Shown here: positions 56,329 to 64,000 of the stretch, piece by piece | Position numbering within the stretch: the stretch's first letter is position 1 | Layout: each line of letters begins with the position of its first letter | Origin: Pseudomonas schmalbachii | Lineage (GTDB): Bacteria > Pseudomonadota > Gammaproteobacteria > Pseudomonadales > Pseudomonadaceae | Assembly: GCF_017589465.1 (NCBI RefSeq) | Contig: NZ_JAELYA010000010.1 | Coordinates: 1-64,000 of the forward strand | Reading direction: 5' to 3' | DNA: 64,000 bases | The notes under the pieces: model-generated | Told to the model about the DNA's origin: nothing | The model's database searches: none | What the model saw: only the letters and a program-made list of their open reading frames with translations | Program-made: the position numbers and the translations under genes

Positions 56329-56787
56329 CTAGTGCGACAGCGGCCACACACAGGTGGTGTTGCCGCCCCGGTTTTTCGCTGCATAGAGCGCCCGGTCGGC
56401 CTGGGCGATCAGCAGTTCCGGATCGTCGTCGTCGCCTGGCGTGGCGATGGCCAGGCCGATGCTCAGGGTCAGATAGCCGAGGTTGCACTCCGGGTGGCTG
56501 ATCCGCAGTTCGGCGATCTGCTCATGCACCCGCTCGGCGATATGACTGGCGCCATCGAGGCCGGTCCCGGCAAGGATGATGGCGAATTCCTCGCCGCCAT
56601 AGCGGCAGGCGGCGTCGCTTTCCAGTTGCCGCGCCAGGCTGCTCGCCTGGTAGGCCAGGCGCTCCTCCGCACGCTGTCCTTCGCGCTCCTCCAGTCGCTG
56701 GCCCAGCCAGTAGCTGGCCGCGAGCAGAATCAGGAGCAGACCGCCGAGTCCGAGATAGGAAAGCAATGCAGGCTTCGGCCGGCGCAT
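56329..56787 (-). pseudogene. Remnant of a membrane GGDEF diguanylate cyclase with a large internal deletion
   Basis: The 152-residue frame starts with a membrane helix (YLGLGGLLLILLAASYWLGQ) and the beginning of a sensor (EERLAYQASSLARQL), then jumps at about residue 59 into the middle of a GGDEF domain: CRYGGEEFAIILAGT and LTLSIGLAIATPGDD, ending AKNRGGNTTCVWPL. The usual N-terminal half of the GGDEF domain (about 75 residues with the LTGLxNRR motif and the first metal-binding Asp) and nearly the whole sensor are absent. The frame is intact, so an in-frame deletion is the simplest cause. It should not make c-di-GMP. Whether the stub is expressed is unknown. Confidence 0.75.
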
Positions 56788-56841
56788 GGGGTGGGTTCCG
56801 ACGAAATGTCACCTGTGTAATAGCACAGTGCCTTCAGTCTT

Positions 56842-57297
56842 TCATCGTCGGACGAGGGAGAGGATCAGTCGCCATTGCTCGTCGTCGACCGGCATCACCG
56901 ACAGGCGGCTGCCGCGTTTGACCAGGGGGAGCTCTTCCAGGCCGGCCTGGTCCCGCAGCGTGGCCAGCGGCAGGACGGCCGTGAAGGCTTCGACGAAAGC
57001 GACGTCGCGTGCCGTCCAGGGGTTCTTTTCCGCCGTTGCCTTGGCGTCGTGATAGTGGCTTTGCGGATCGAGGGCGGTCGGATCGGGATAGGGCTCGCCT
57101 TCGATGCGCGCGATGCCGGCGATGCCCGGTTCCGGGCAGCTGGAGTGATAGAAGAAGAACAGGTCGCCCGGATTCATGCTGCGCATGAAGTTGCGTGCCT
57201 GGTAGTTGCGAACGCCGTCCCAGCGGGCTTTTGTGAGTCGTTTCAAATCGTGAATCGAGAGCTCATCGGGCTCCGATTTCATCAGCCAGTACGGCAT
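56842..57297 (-). CDS. EVE domain-containing protein
   Basis: The 151-residue product begins MPYWLMKSEPDELSIHDLKR, the standard EVE start, and carries WDGVRNYQARNFMRSMNPGD and FFYHSSCPEPGIAGIARIEG. EVE domains are PUA-like and bind modified bases in DNA or RNA; in some systems they sit in restriction proteins, but this stand-alone form is a house-keeping family of uncertain role. The ATG at 57297 has GGAGG upstream. It diverges from a 44-residue membrane peptide gene. Confidence 0.9.
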   Translation of the reverse strand: MPYWLMKSEPDELSIHDLKRLTKARWDGVRNYQARNFMRSMNPGDLFFFYHSSCPEPGIAGIARIEGEPYPDPTALDPQSHYHDAKATAEKNPWTARDVAFVEAFTAVLPLATLRDQAGLEELPLVKRGSRLSVMPVDDEQWRLILSLVRR

Positions 57298-57485
57298 GAT
57301 CCTTGCCTCCTTTTCGCCGCTGTTAATCGGAAACGGCCTACTCCGACGACTGGTTGGTCCTGCAAATTGCGGGGAGCAATTCATTGTCGGAGAATGCGCG
57401 CCGCTTTGTAGCTTGGCACGCCGGACGGACATAAAAACCAACCGCCGGCCATCGTGGGCAGTTTGCCTTAAGGGGGAGGCAATCG

Positions 57486-57620
57486 ATGAAACGCAAGCCT
57501 GACTTGTTGTGGATATTGGTGATCATTTTCGGACTGGGTGTTGTCACCACCGGTTACACCCAGAGCCTGTGGGATCGCCAGGGCAGCCTGCCTGCCGAAG
57601 TCGTGACGCAGCAACCCTGA
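57486..57620 (+). CDS. Small single-helix membrane protein, 44 residues
   Basis: The frame encodes MKRKPDLLWILVIIFGLGVV followed by TTGYTQSLWDRQGSLPAE and a short end. A basic start, one hydrophobic helix (residues 7-22) and a short polar tail fit a membrane-anchored micropeptide with its tail in the periplasm. The ribosome site is excellent: GGGGGAGG about 6 bases before the ATG. It ends 1 base from the convergent ygfA stop. Codon choice looks like that of nearby genes. I do not recognise a family or function. Confidence 0.7.
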   Translation: MKRKPDLLWILVIIFGLGVVTTGYTQSLWDRQGSLPAEVVTQQP

Positions 57621-57621
57621 T

Positions 57622-58263
57622 TCATCCCGCCCGGTGCCGCAGGGAGCGCGGCGCCGGAGCGAGTTCGCCATACCAGCCGCCATCGGTCACCGTGGCCTGC
57701 AGCGGCACATCCCAACTGGCCATGTCCAGTCGATCGACCTTCTGGCACTCGTGCGCCAGACCCAGCAGCGTCGGTTTCTGCCAATTCTTGCGCCGGCCCA
57801 GATACGCCAGGGTGCGGTCGTAGAAGCCCTTGCCCATGCCCAGCCTTCCGCCCTGCGGGTCGAATCCGACCAGCGGCAGCAGCAGCAGGTCCAGCGCCCA
57901 GGCCTTGCGCTGGCGGCCGCGGTCCGGCAGCGGCTCGTGGATGTCGAAGCGGTTGCGCTTCCAGCGTTCGCCGTTGCCCACGCGCTGGAAGGTCATGTGC
58001 GTCTGCGGCCAGCGGCTGAGCACCGGCAGGTAGGTGGCCTTGCCGCGTTTCTGCGCGGCGAGCAGCAGCGGGCGCGGATCGATCTCGCCGTCGTTGGGCA
58101 GGTACAGGGCGATATGCCGGGCGCGGCGGAACAGCGGATGCTGGGCCATCTGCAGGTACAGCTTGCGGGCGGCGATCTTTTGCTGGTGCGCTGGGAGCGA
58201 TCGGCGGGCCTCGCGCAGCAGACGGCGTAGGGCGGGGCGGGAAAGGTCTTGGGCGTGGATCAT
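57622..58263 (-). CDS. ygfA: 5-formyltetrahydrofolate cyclo-ligase
   Basis: The enzyme converts 5-formyl-THF to 5,10-methenyl-THF with ATP. The 213-residue product begins MIHAQDLSRPALRRLLREAR, with the ATP/substrate region LPNDGEIDPRPLLLAAQKRG and the C-terminal LVGFDPQGGRLGMGKGFYDR, a signature of the family. The frame is open further upstream, but that part is the 6S RNA gene, so the ATG at 58263 is chosen. The 6S RNA lies immediately upstream on the same strand, the classical ssrS-ygfA arrangement. Confidence 0.93.
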   Translation of the reverse strand: MIHAQDLSRPALRRLLREARRSLPAHQQKIAARKLYLQMAQHPLFRRARHIALYLPNDGEIDPRPLLLAAQKRGKATYLPVLSRWPQTHMTFQRVGNGERWKRNRFDIHEPLPDRGRQRKAWALDLLLLPLVGFDPQGGRLGMGKGFYDRTLAYLGRRKNWQKPTLLGLAHECQKVDRLDMASWDVPLQATVTDGGWYGELAPAPRSLRHRAG

Positions 58264-58273
58264 GAAAGAAATG

Positions 58274-58452
58274 AGGCTCCCCGGAAATGCCGCTGTCGGG
58301 TTAGCCCTTGAACCCGAAAGTTCAAGGTGGCGGCTGCAGTAGACTTTAAGGCTTTCCGTCGTGCGGACATGCACACCAGTCCAACTGGCAACCTCCGTTG
58401 TTGCGATTATCGGCTCAGGGACATCACCGACTGGCAAACACACCAGGGAGCG
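58274..58452 (-). ncRNA. ssrS: 6S RNA
   Basis: On the minus strand the RNA starts GCTCCCTGGTGTG, includes GATGTCCCTGAGCCGAT, CCGCACGACGGAAAG and TTGAACTTTCGGGTTCAAG, and ends CCGGGGAGC. The 5' GCUCCCUGG pairs with the 3' CCGGGGAGC to form the closing stem. These match Pseudomonas 6S RNA as I know it. 6S binds the sigma-70 polymerase and dampens transcription in stationary phase. Ends are estimated to within a few bases. It sits between zapA and ygfA. Confidence 0.93.
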
Positions 58453-58457
58453 GGGCG

Positions 58458-58463
58458 ATTATA
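58458..58463 (-). promoter_or_regulatory. -10 element of the 6S RNA promoter
   Basis: On the minus strand this is a perfect TATAAT, six bases before the predicted 6S start. A partial -35 (CTGACC, 18 bases upstream) falls at the extreme 3' end of zapA. Confidence 0.7.
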
Positions 58464-58483
58464 CCCCACAGCTCGCGCCGGGG

Positions 58484-58798
58484 TCAGTCTTCCCCGGTCG
58501 GCGAATCGGTGGTAAGGGCGCGGTCGACGCGCTCCAGCAGTTCGCGCACGCGCTCGCGGGTCGAACTGGTCTCGTGGTCCAGGCGCTCCTGCTTGTGCAG
58601 CAGGTCGTGGGTGATGTTCAGCGCGGCCATTACCGCCACGCGGTCGGCACCGATGACTTTTCCGCTGGAACGGATCTCGCGCATCTTGCCGTCGAGATAA
58701 CGGGCGGCGCTTTCCAGGTTGGCACGCTCCTCGGCGGGACAAGTGATGCAATATTCCTTGTCGAGGATTTGGACATTGATGGTGTTCGGCTGGCTCAT
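58484..58798 (-). CDS. zapA: ZapA, cell-division protein (FtsZ-ring stabiliser)
   Basis: ZapA crosslinks FtsZ filaments. The 104-residue product begins MSQPNTINVQILDKEYCITC with the N-terminal FtsZ-binding beta part, then a coiled-coil helix (LLHKQERLDHETSSTRERVR). The frame is open 33 codons upstream, overlapping the preceding gene; the ATG at 58798 fits the family. Its start overlaps the stop of the ZapB-like gene (ATGA). The 3' end lies against the 6S RNA promoter. Confidence 0.93.
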   Translation of the reverse strand: MSQPNTINVQILDKEYCITCPAEERANLESAARYLDGKMREIRSSGKVIGADRVAVMAALNITHDLLHKQERLDHETSSTRERVRELLERVDRALTTDSPTGED

Positions 58799-59004
58799 GA
58801 GTCCTGCTCCAGGGCTTTCAGACGCAAAATCATCGCTTCGACCTTGTGCCGTGCCAATTCGTTCTTCTCGATCAGATGAGCGCGCTCTTCGCGCCACGCC
58901 CGTTCGTGTGACCGCAACAGCCGGTTCTCCGCCTTGAGCTGTTCCAGGCGCTGGAGCAGCAGGTCGAATTTGGCGATCAGCGCGTGCAAGTCGGCGTCTT
59001 CCAT
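58795..59004 (-). CDS. ZapB-like coiled-coil protein (TIGR02449 type)
   Basis: The 69-residue protein is almost entirely a coiled coil (LIAKFDLLLQRLEQLKAENR, then heptad-like Leu spacing). Such small proteins immediately upstream of zapA are annotated as a conserved TIGR family and are likely ZapB analogues that link ZapA to the division machinery. That role is inferred from fold and coupling only. It begins the zapB-like - zapA - ssrS - ygfA string on the minus strand and diverges from ygfB across 179 bases. Confidence 0.82.
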   Translation of the reverse strand: MEDADLHALIAKFDLLLQRLEQLKAENRLLRSHERAWREERAHLIEKNELARHKVEAMILRLKALEQDS

Positions 59005-59183
59005 GGACTCTCGCTTCGGAAAGGCTTCGATCGGGTTTATATAGGACTGCTTGGGCGGGGGGTCAACGCTGGGCGGCCATCACCGGCCTTCGCATGGTCT
59101 AGCCGCGCCCGGCGATGCTAGGATACAGGGCACATTCTATTCGCAGCGCCTGATGGCGCCTAGCCGTCCAATCCAGGTCAGAT

Positions 59184-59735
59184 ATGTCTTCCAACTCCGC
59201 CTATTCCGCCTTCGCCGCCCTGCTGGCCGAAGCGACAATGCCGATTTCCCCCGCCGAACTGCACGGCCACCTGCTCGGGCGGGTCTGCGCCGGTTCCGGT
59301 TTTGACCAGGGGGAATGGCTGCAGGCCGCCGCCGAGCTGCTCGGCGGCGATCCCGGCGAGCGCCTGAACGCCGCGCTGGGCGGGCTGCTCGGCATGGTCG
59401 AGCAGGATTTCGCCGCCGGCGAGATGGCCGTACTGCTGATGCTGCCCAACGACGATGCGCCGCTGGCCGAACGCGCCGCGGCCCTCGGCCAGTGGTGCCA
59501 GGGCTTCCTCGCCGGCTTCGGCCTGGCGCTGCGCCAGGCCAGCCTGTCCGACGAGGCCGACGAAGTGCTGCAGGACATCGCCGCCATCGCCCAGGTCCAG
59601 GGCCAGCTGGACGAGTCCGAGGATGGCGAGTCGGACTACATGGAAGTCCAGGAATACCTGCGAGTCGCGCCGCTGCTGCTGTTCGCCGAGTTCGGCAAGC
59701 CCGCCGCGCCGGCTCCCAAGCCTTCATTGCACTGA
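59184..59735 (+). CDS. ygfB: YgfB/UPF0149 family protein
   Basis: The 183-residue, mostly helical acidic protein starts [20 protein letters not shown], with [20 protein letters not shown] and [20 protein letters not shown] in the body. UPF0149 proteins bind no obvious metal here (no C-terminal Cys/His cluster). In P. aeruginosa the homologue represses expression of the amidase gene ampDh3 and thereby affects beta-lactam resistance. It is the first gene of ygfB-pepP-ubiH-DUF4442-ubiI, all on the plus strand with short gaps. Confidence 0.88.
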   Translation: MSSNSAYSAFAALLAEATMPISPAELHGHLLGRVCAGSGFDQGEWLQAAAELLGGDPGERLNAALGGLLGMVEQDFAAGEMAVLLMLPNDDAPLAERAAALGQWCQGFLAGFGLALRQASLSDEADEVLQDIAAIAQVQGQLDESEDGESDYMEVQEYLRVAPLLLFAEFGKPAAPAPKPSLH

Positions 59736-59744
59736 GGTCTCTGC

Positions 59745-61079
59745 ATGATCCGTATCTCGAAGCCGGAATACGCCCGTCGGCGCAAGACGCTGATGGAGCA
59801 GATGGAGCCCAACAGCATCGCCATCCTGCCGGCGGCGCCGATGTACATCCGCAACCGCGATGTCGAGCACGTCTACCGCCAGGACAGCGACTTCCAGTAC
59901 CTCACCGGTTTCCCCGAGCCGGAAGCGGTGATGGTGCTGATCCCCGGCCGCGCCCATGGCGAATACGTGCTGTTCTGCCGCGAGCGTGATCCCGAGCGCG
60001 AGCTGTGGGACGGCCTGCGCGCCGGCCAGGACGGTGCGATCAAGGACTTCGGCGCCGACGACGCCTTCCCCATCGGCGACATCGACGACATCCTCCCGGG
60101 CCTGATCGAAGGCCGCGAACGCGTCTACTACGCCCTCGGCGCCAACCCGGAATTCGACCGCAGGCTGATGGACTGGATCAACGTGATCCGCTCCAAGGCC
60201 CGCCAGGGCGCGCAGCCGCCGAACGAGTTCGTCGCTCTCGACCACCTGCTGCACGATCTGCGCCTGTACAAGAGCGCCGCGGAAGTGAAGGTGATGCGCT
60301 ATGCCGCCGAGGTTTCCTCCAACGCCCACGTGCGCGCCATGCAGGAATGCCGTCCGGGCCTCTACGAATACCATCTGGAAGCCGAGCTGGAGTACGTGTT
60401 CCGCAAGGGCGGGGCGAAGATGCCGGCCTATGGCTCGATCGTCGCCTCCGGACGCAACGCCTGCATCCTGCACTACCGGGAGAACGACGCGCAGATCAAG
60501 GACGGCGACCTGATCCTGATCGACGCCGGCTGCGAGATCGACTGCTACGCCAGCGACATCACCCGCACCTTCCCGGCCAGCGGCACCTTCAGCCCCGAGC
60601 AGAAGGCGATCTACGAGCTGGTGCTGGAAGCGAACCTGGATGCGATGAACTACATCGCCCCCGGCCGCCACTGGAACGAAGCCCACGAAGCCACCGTGCG
60701 GGTGATCACCGCCGGCCTGGTGAAGCTCGGCCTGCTCAGCGGCAACGTCGACGAGCTGATCGCTAGCGAGGCCTACAAATCCTTCTACATGCACCGCGCC
60801 GGCCACTGGCTGGGCATGGACGTGCACGACGTCGGCGAATACAAGGTCGGCGGCGAGTGGCGCGTGCTCGAACCGGGCATGTCGATGACCGTCGAACCGG
60901 GCATCTACATCGCGCCGGACAACACCAGCGTGGCGAAGAAGTGGCGCGGCATCGGCGTGCGCATCGAGGATGACGTGGTGGTCACCAAAACCGGTTGCGA
61001 AGTGCTCACCAACGGCGTGCCGAAGACCGTCGCCGAGATCGAGGCGCTGATGGCCGCAGCCCGGGCGCAGGCCGCCTGA
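59745..61079 (+). CDS. pepP: Xaa-Pro aminopeptidase PepP
   Basis: PepP releases N-terminal residues ahead of proline. The 444-residue M24B metalloprotease has the N-terminal domain (residues 1-170) and the pita-bread catalytic domain. Metal ligands are visible in LIDAGCEIDCYASDITRTFP (Asp, Asp), HRAGHWLGMDVHDVG (His), MTVEPGIYIAP (Glu) and GVRIEDDVVVT (Glu). It lies between ygfB and ubiH, 9 bases after the former and 1 base before the latter, so all are probably co-transcribed. Confidence 0.96.
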   Translation: MIRISKPEYARRRKTLMEQMEPNSIAILPAAPMYIRNRDVEHVYRQDSDFQYLTGFPEPEAVMVLIPGRAHGEYVLFCRERDPERELWDGLRAGQDGAIKDFGADDAFPIGDIDDILPGLIEGRERVYYALGANPEFDRRLMDWINVIRSKARQGAQPPNEFVALDHLLHDLRLYKSAAEVKVMRYAAEVSSNAHVRAMQECRPGLYEYHLEAELEYVFRKGGAKMPAYGSIVASGRNACILHYRENDAQIKDGDLILIDAGCEIDCYASDITRTFPASGTFSPEQKAIYELVLEANLDAMNYIAPGRHWNEAHEATVRVITAGLVKLGLLSGNVDELIASEAYKSFYMHRAGHWLGMDVHDVGEYKVGGEWRVLEPGMSMTVEPGIYIAPDNTSVAKKWRGIGVRIEDDVVVTKTGCEVLTNGVPKTVAEIEALMAAARAQAA

Positions 61080-61080
61080 G

Positions 61081-62265
61081 ATGCGGCGTCCGCAGATCGC
61101 CATCGTCGGTGGCGGGCTGGTCGGCGCCAGCCTGGCGCTGCTCCTGCAATCCCGCGCCCGCGAGCGCGGCTGGAAGATCCTGTTGATCGAGCCGTTCGCC
61201 CCCGGCGACAGCTACCAGCCCAGCTACGACGCGCGTTCCACCGCGCTGTCCTTCGGCAGCCGGCAGATCTACGAGCGCCTGGGCGTCTGGCAACAGATCG
61301 CCCAGCGCGCCGAGCCGATCGCGCAGATCCACGTTTCCGACCGCGGCCGCTTCGGCTCCGCGCGCCTCACCGCGATGGAAGAGGGCGTGCCGGCCCTTGG
61401 CTACGTGGTGGAGAACGCCTGGCTCGGCCAGTGCCTGTGGCATGCGCTGGACCCGGAGCTGGTCAGCTGGCGCTGCCCGGCCGAGGTGCGGCAGATGGAA
61501 GCGCTCGGCGACGGCTACCGGCTGACCCTGGACGACGACAGCCAGGTCGACTGCGACCTCGCCGTGCTCGCCGACGGCGGCCGTTCCAGCCTGCGCGAGC
61601 AGCTTGGCATCGGCGTGCACACCGCACCCTATGGGCAGACCGCGCTGATCGCCAACGTCAGTCCCTCCGAGGATCATCGCGGACAGGCCTTCGAGCGCTT
61701 CACCGATCACGGGCCGATGGCCCTGCTGCCGCTGCCGGAAAACCGCTGCGCGCTGGTCTGGACCCGTTCCTCGAAGGATGCCGAACGCCTGCGCGAACTG
61801 CCCGATGCGGAATTCCTGCGCGAACTGCAGGACACCTTCGGCTATCGCCTGGGCACGCTGCGCCAGGTTGGCGCCCGCTACACCTATCCGCTCAGCCTGA
61901 TCGAATCCGAGGAACAGATCCGCCCGCATCTGGTGGTGCTCGGCAACGCCGCGCACAGCCTGCATCCGATTGCCGGACAGGGCTTCAACCTGTCGCTGCG
62001 CGATGCCCAGGCGCTGGGCGACCGCTTGCTGCAGGAAGAGGCGCCGCCCGGCGATTTCGCCGTGCTGCAGCGCTACCTGGAAGGCCAGGCGCTCGACCAG
62101 CAGATGACCGTCGGCTTTTCCGACCGCGTCACCCGCCTGTTCTCCAACGCCCAGCCGCTGCTCGCCACCGGCCGCAACCTCGGCCTGCTCGGTCTCGACC
62201 TGCTGCCGCCGGCCAAGCGCTGGTTCGCCCGCCAGGCCATGGGCCTCGGCGCGCGTCCCGTCTAG
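61081..62265 (+). CDS. ubiH: UbiH, FAD monooxygenase of ubiquinone biosynthesis (C6 hydroxylation)
   Basis: The 394-residue flavoprotein hydroxylates the ubiquinone ring. The N-terminal FAD Rossmann motif is IAIVGGGLVGASLALLLQSR. The central DG motif is CDLAVLADGGRSSLRE, and the second FAD motif is VVLGNAAHSLHPIAGQGFNL. Together with the ubiI-like gene at 62763 it forms a paralogous pair on either side of a DUF4442 gene. UbiH and UbiI act on different ring positions; assignment follows the P. aeruginosa gene order (pepP-ubiH-...-ubiI). Confidence 0.92.
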   Translation: MRRPQIAIVGGGLVGASLALLLQSRARERGWKILLIEPFAPGDSYQPSYDARSTALSFGSRQIYERLGVWQQIAQRAEPIAQIHVSDRGRFGSARLTAMEEGVPALGYVVENAWLGQCLWHALDPELVSWRCPAEVRQMEALGDGYRLTLDDDSQVDCDLAVLADGGRSSLREQLGIGVHTAPYGQTALIANVSPSEDHRGQAFERFTDHGPMALLPLPENRCALVWTRSSKDAERLRELPDAEFLRELQDTFGYRLGTLRQVGARYTYPLSLIESEEQIRPHLVVLGNAAHSLHPIAGQGFNLSLRDAQALGDRLLQEEAPPGDFAVLQRYLEGQALDQQMTVGFSDRVTRLFSNAQPLLATGRNLGLLGLDLLPPAKRWFARQAMGLGARPV

Positions 62266-62273
62266 GAAAGCCC

Positions 62274-62753
62274 ATGCAAGAACGCAAACTGGCCCGCAAG
62301 GCCCGCCTGCTCCGCTTCGTCCTGAATCTCTACCCGCCCTATATCGGCGCGGGCGTGCGGGTGCGCCACATCAGCCCGGATTTCCGCAAGGTAAGGGTGC
62401 GCATGGGGCTGAACCGCTTCAACCGCAACTACGTCGGGACCCAGTTCGGCGGCAGCCTGTACAGCATGACCGACCCGTTCTTCATGCTGATGATCATGGA
62501 GAACCTCGGGCGCGATTACATCGTCTGGGACAAGGCGGCCAACATCGAATTCGTCAGCCCCGGCAAGGGCCCCGTGTATGCGGACTTCCACATCGACCAG
62601 CAGTTGCTGGACGACATCCGCACGCAGACCGCCGGCGGCGACAAATACCTGCCCAAGCTGCACGCGGAAGTGCGCGACGGCGAGGGCACGCTGGTGGCGC
62701 GGGTGCAGAAGACTCTCTACGTTCGACTGAAGCCCCGGGCAAGGGCGGCATAA
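62274..62753 (+). CDS. DUF4442 (thioesterase-like) protein
   Basis: The 159-residue product begins MQERKLARKARLLRFVLNLY. It has a hot-dog thioesterase-like core: HISPDFRKVRVRMGLNRFNR, then NYVGTQFGGSLYSMTDPFFM, the conserved helix segment of the family. No catalytic Asp/Glu assignment can be made with confidence. It sits between ubiH and the ubiI-like gene, 8 and 9 bases from them, and a role in acyl-CoA or quinone precursor handling is only a guess. The frame stays open into ubiH; that part is a shadow. Confidence 0.83.
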   Translation: MQERKLARKARLLRFVLNLYPPYIGAGVRVRHISPDFRKVRVRMGLNRFNRNYVGTQFGGSLYSMTDPFFMLMIMENLGRDYIVWDKAANIEFVSPGKGPVYADFHIDQQLLDDIRTQTAGGDKYLPKLHAEVRDGEGTLVARVQKTLYVRLKPRARAA

Positions 62754-62762
62754 GGAAGCGAT

Positions 62763-63980
62763 ATGCACGCGGATCTGGTCATCGTCGGTGCGGGAATGGT
62801 CGGCAGCGCCCTGGCGCTGGCGCTGGAAGGCAGCGGGCTGGAAATCCTCCTGGTGGACGGCTCGCCGCTCAGTGTCAGGCCGTTCGACCGCACGGCGGCC
62901 TTCGAGCCGCGCGTCAGTGCGCTGTCCGAGGCCAGCCGGCGCATCCTGCAGCGCCTGCATGCGTGGGACGGCATTCTCGCGCGGCGCTCCGAGCCGTACC
63001 GTGAAATGCAGGTGTGGGACGGCTCCGGCACCGGGCAGATCCACTTCAGCGCGGCCAGCGTGCATGCCGAAGTGCTCGGCCATATCGTCGAGAACCGCGT
63101 GGTGCAGGACGCTCTGCTGGAGCGTCTGCACGACTCCACCATCGGCCTGCTGCCGGGCGCGCGCCTGGAGCAGTTGCGCCACTCCGGCGAAGACTGGCTG
63201 CTGACTCTCGCCGACGGCCGGGAAATCCGCACGCCGCTGCTGGTCGCCGCCGACGGCGCCAACTCGGCGGTGCGCCGCCTGGCCGGTTGCGCCACCCGCG
63301 AGTGGGATTACCTGCACCACGCCATCGTCACCAGCGTGCGCTGCGCCAAACCGCACCTGGCTACCGCCTGGCAGCGCTTCACCGACGACGGCCCGCTGGC
63401 CTTCCTGCCGCTGAGCCTGGAAGGCGACCGCCACTGGTGCTCGATCGTCTGGTCGGTCACACCTGAGCAGGCGGAACGCCTGATGGCGCTGGACGACGAC
63501 GGCTTCTGCGCGGCCCTCGGCCGGGCTTTCGAGGAGCGCCTGGGGCCGGTCGAGAAGGCCGACCCGCGGCTGTGCATCCCGCTGCGCCAGCGCCACGCCA
63601 AGCGCTACGTGGAGCCGGGACTGGCGCTGATCGGCGACGCAGCGCACACCATCCATCCGCTGGCGGGGCAGGGGGTCAACCTCGGCTTCCTCGACGCCGC
63701 GACCCTCGCCGAAGTGCTGCTGCATGCCCACGAACGCGGCGAACGCATTGCCGACGAACGCGTGCTGAGCCGCTACGAACGCCGCCGCATGCCGCACAAC
63801 CTGGCGATGATGGCGGCGATGGAGGGCTTCGAGCGGCTGTTCCAGACCGACGCGCTGCCGCTGCGCTGGCTGCGCAACGCCGGACTGAGCCTGGTGGACC
63901 GCCATCACGAAGCCAAGGGTGTGTTCGTCCGCCAGGCCCTCGGACTGAGCGGCGACCTGCCGGAGCTCGCGCGGGTCTGA
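62763..63980 (+). CDS. UbiI-like FAD monooxygenase (visC family)
   Basis: The 405-residue flavoprotein is a paralogue of UbiH: FAD motif LVIVGAGMVGSALALALEGS, DG motif LLVAADGANSAVRRLAGC and second FAD motif LALIGDAAHTIHPLAGQGVN. By position it corresponds to the P. aeruginosa visC/ubiI gene, expected to hydroxylate C5 of the quinone ring. UbiI and UbiF functions cannot be separated with certainty from sequence alone, so I give no symbol. It ends 20 bases before the window edge, so a downstream gene is not visible. Confidence 0.9.
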   Translation: MHADLVIVGAGMVGSALALALEGSGLEILLVDGSPLSVRPFDRTAAFEPRVSALSEASRRILQRLHAWDGILARRSEPYREMQVWDGSGTGQIHFSAASVHAEVLGHIVENRVVQDALLERLHDSTIGLLPGARLEQLRHSGEDWLLTLADGREIRTPLLVAADGANSAVRRLAGCATREWDYLHHAIVTSVRCAKPHLATAWQRFTDDGPLAFLPLSLEGDRHWCSIVWSVTPEQAERLMALDDDGFCAALGRAFEERLGPVEKADPRLCIPLRQRHAKRYVEPGLALIGDAAHTIHPLAGQGVNLGFLDAATLAEVLLHAHERGERIADERVLSRYERRRMPHNLAMMAAMEGFERLFQTDALPLRWLRNAGLSLVDRHHEAKGVFVRQALGLSGDLPELARV

Positions 63981-64000
63981 GCGCTCCCGTCGGGCTGCTG

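Noticed and set aside
57622..58443. 5-formyl-THF cyclo-ligase extended upstream to 58443
   Set aside because: The extra 60 codons coincide with the 6S RNA gene and do not resemble the enzyme. The ATG at 58263 gives the normal length.

Overview
This 64-kb window is high-GC chromosomal DNA of a Pseudomonas closely related to the P. aeruginosa group. The case rests on a Chp pilus-chemotaxis operon end, a mexR/mexAB-oprM efflux locus, a phaC1-phaZ-phaC2-phaD/phaF-phaI medium-chain polyester locus, a 6S RNA gene between zapA and ygfA, and several families of REP-type palindromes. Almost all of it is core genome. I see no prophage, insertion sequence, CRISPR array, tRNA or rRNA. The two edges cut chpA (its 5' part is missing) and the sequence just after a ubiI-like gene.

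Layout. (1) 1-4580: end of chpA, then chpB and chpC. 4714-9921: rsmE and bioA on the minus strand, then an FAD amine oxidase, cytochrome b561 and a YceI protein on the plus strand. 10037-16511: mexR divergent from mexA-mexB-oprM, with two operator palindromes between them. (2) 16933-25789, minus strand: a UPF0158 protein, a chemoreceptor, a second RsmE-family gene joined to tatABC, hisIE, and the ubiquinone genes ubiE-ubiJ-ubiB. (3) 25943-33736: the PHA locus, with phasins phaI-phaF facing phaD-phaC2-phaZ-phaC1. (4) 33851-41197, minus strand: hslVU, a SPOR protein, argS and priA. Plus strand 41411-45266: rpmE, a secreted nuclease, an M48 protease and malic enzyme. (5) 45637-54925: NfeD and stomatin partner genes, a solute-binding protein, a YccS-type membrane protein, dbpA, a cold-shock gene, a DTG-type protease-like gene and an MFS pump. 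(6) 55133-63980: two tandem DUF2780 genes, a gutted GGDEF gene, an EVE protein, a 44-residue membrane peptide, ygfA, 6S RNA, zapA, a ZapB-like gene, ygfB, pepP, ubiH, a DUF4442 gene and a ubiI-like gene.

Against the PAO1 gene order as I remember it, the window alternates between blocks from the two sides of the origin: PA0413-0427, PA5073-5046, PA0452-0458, then PA5229-5221. At least two of these joins carry REP-family repeats.

I did not find a demonstrably new system. The observations most worth checking are: loss of the known redox cysteine pair in MexR; a 144-bp imperfect palindrome between hslV and hslU that carries the hslV stop codon; an intrinsic terminator embedded in the signal-peptide codons of the nuclease after rpmE; a GGDEF gene missing its sensor and half its catalytic domain; a tandem pair of secreted DUF2780 proteins; an in-frame hexanucleotide repeat in chpA; and an N-terminal extension on PhaZ.
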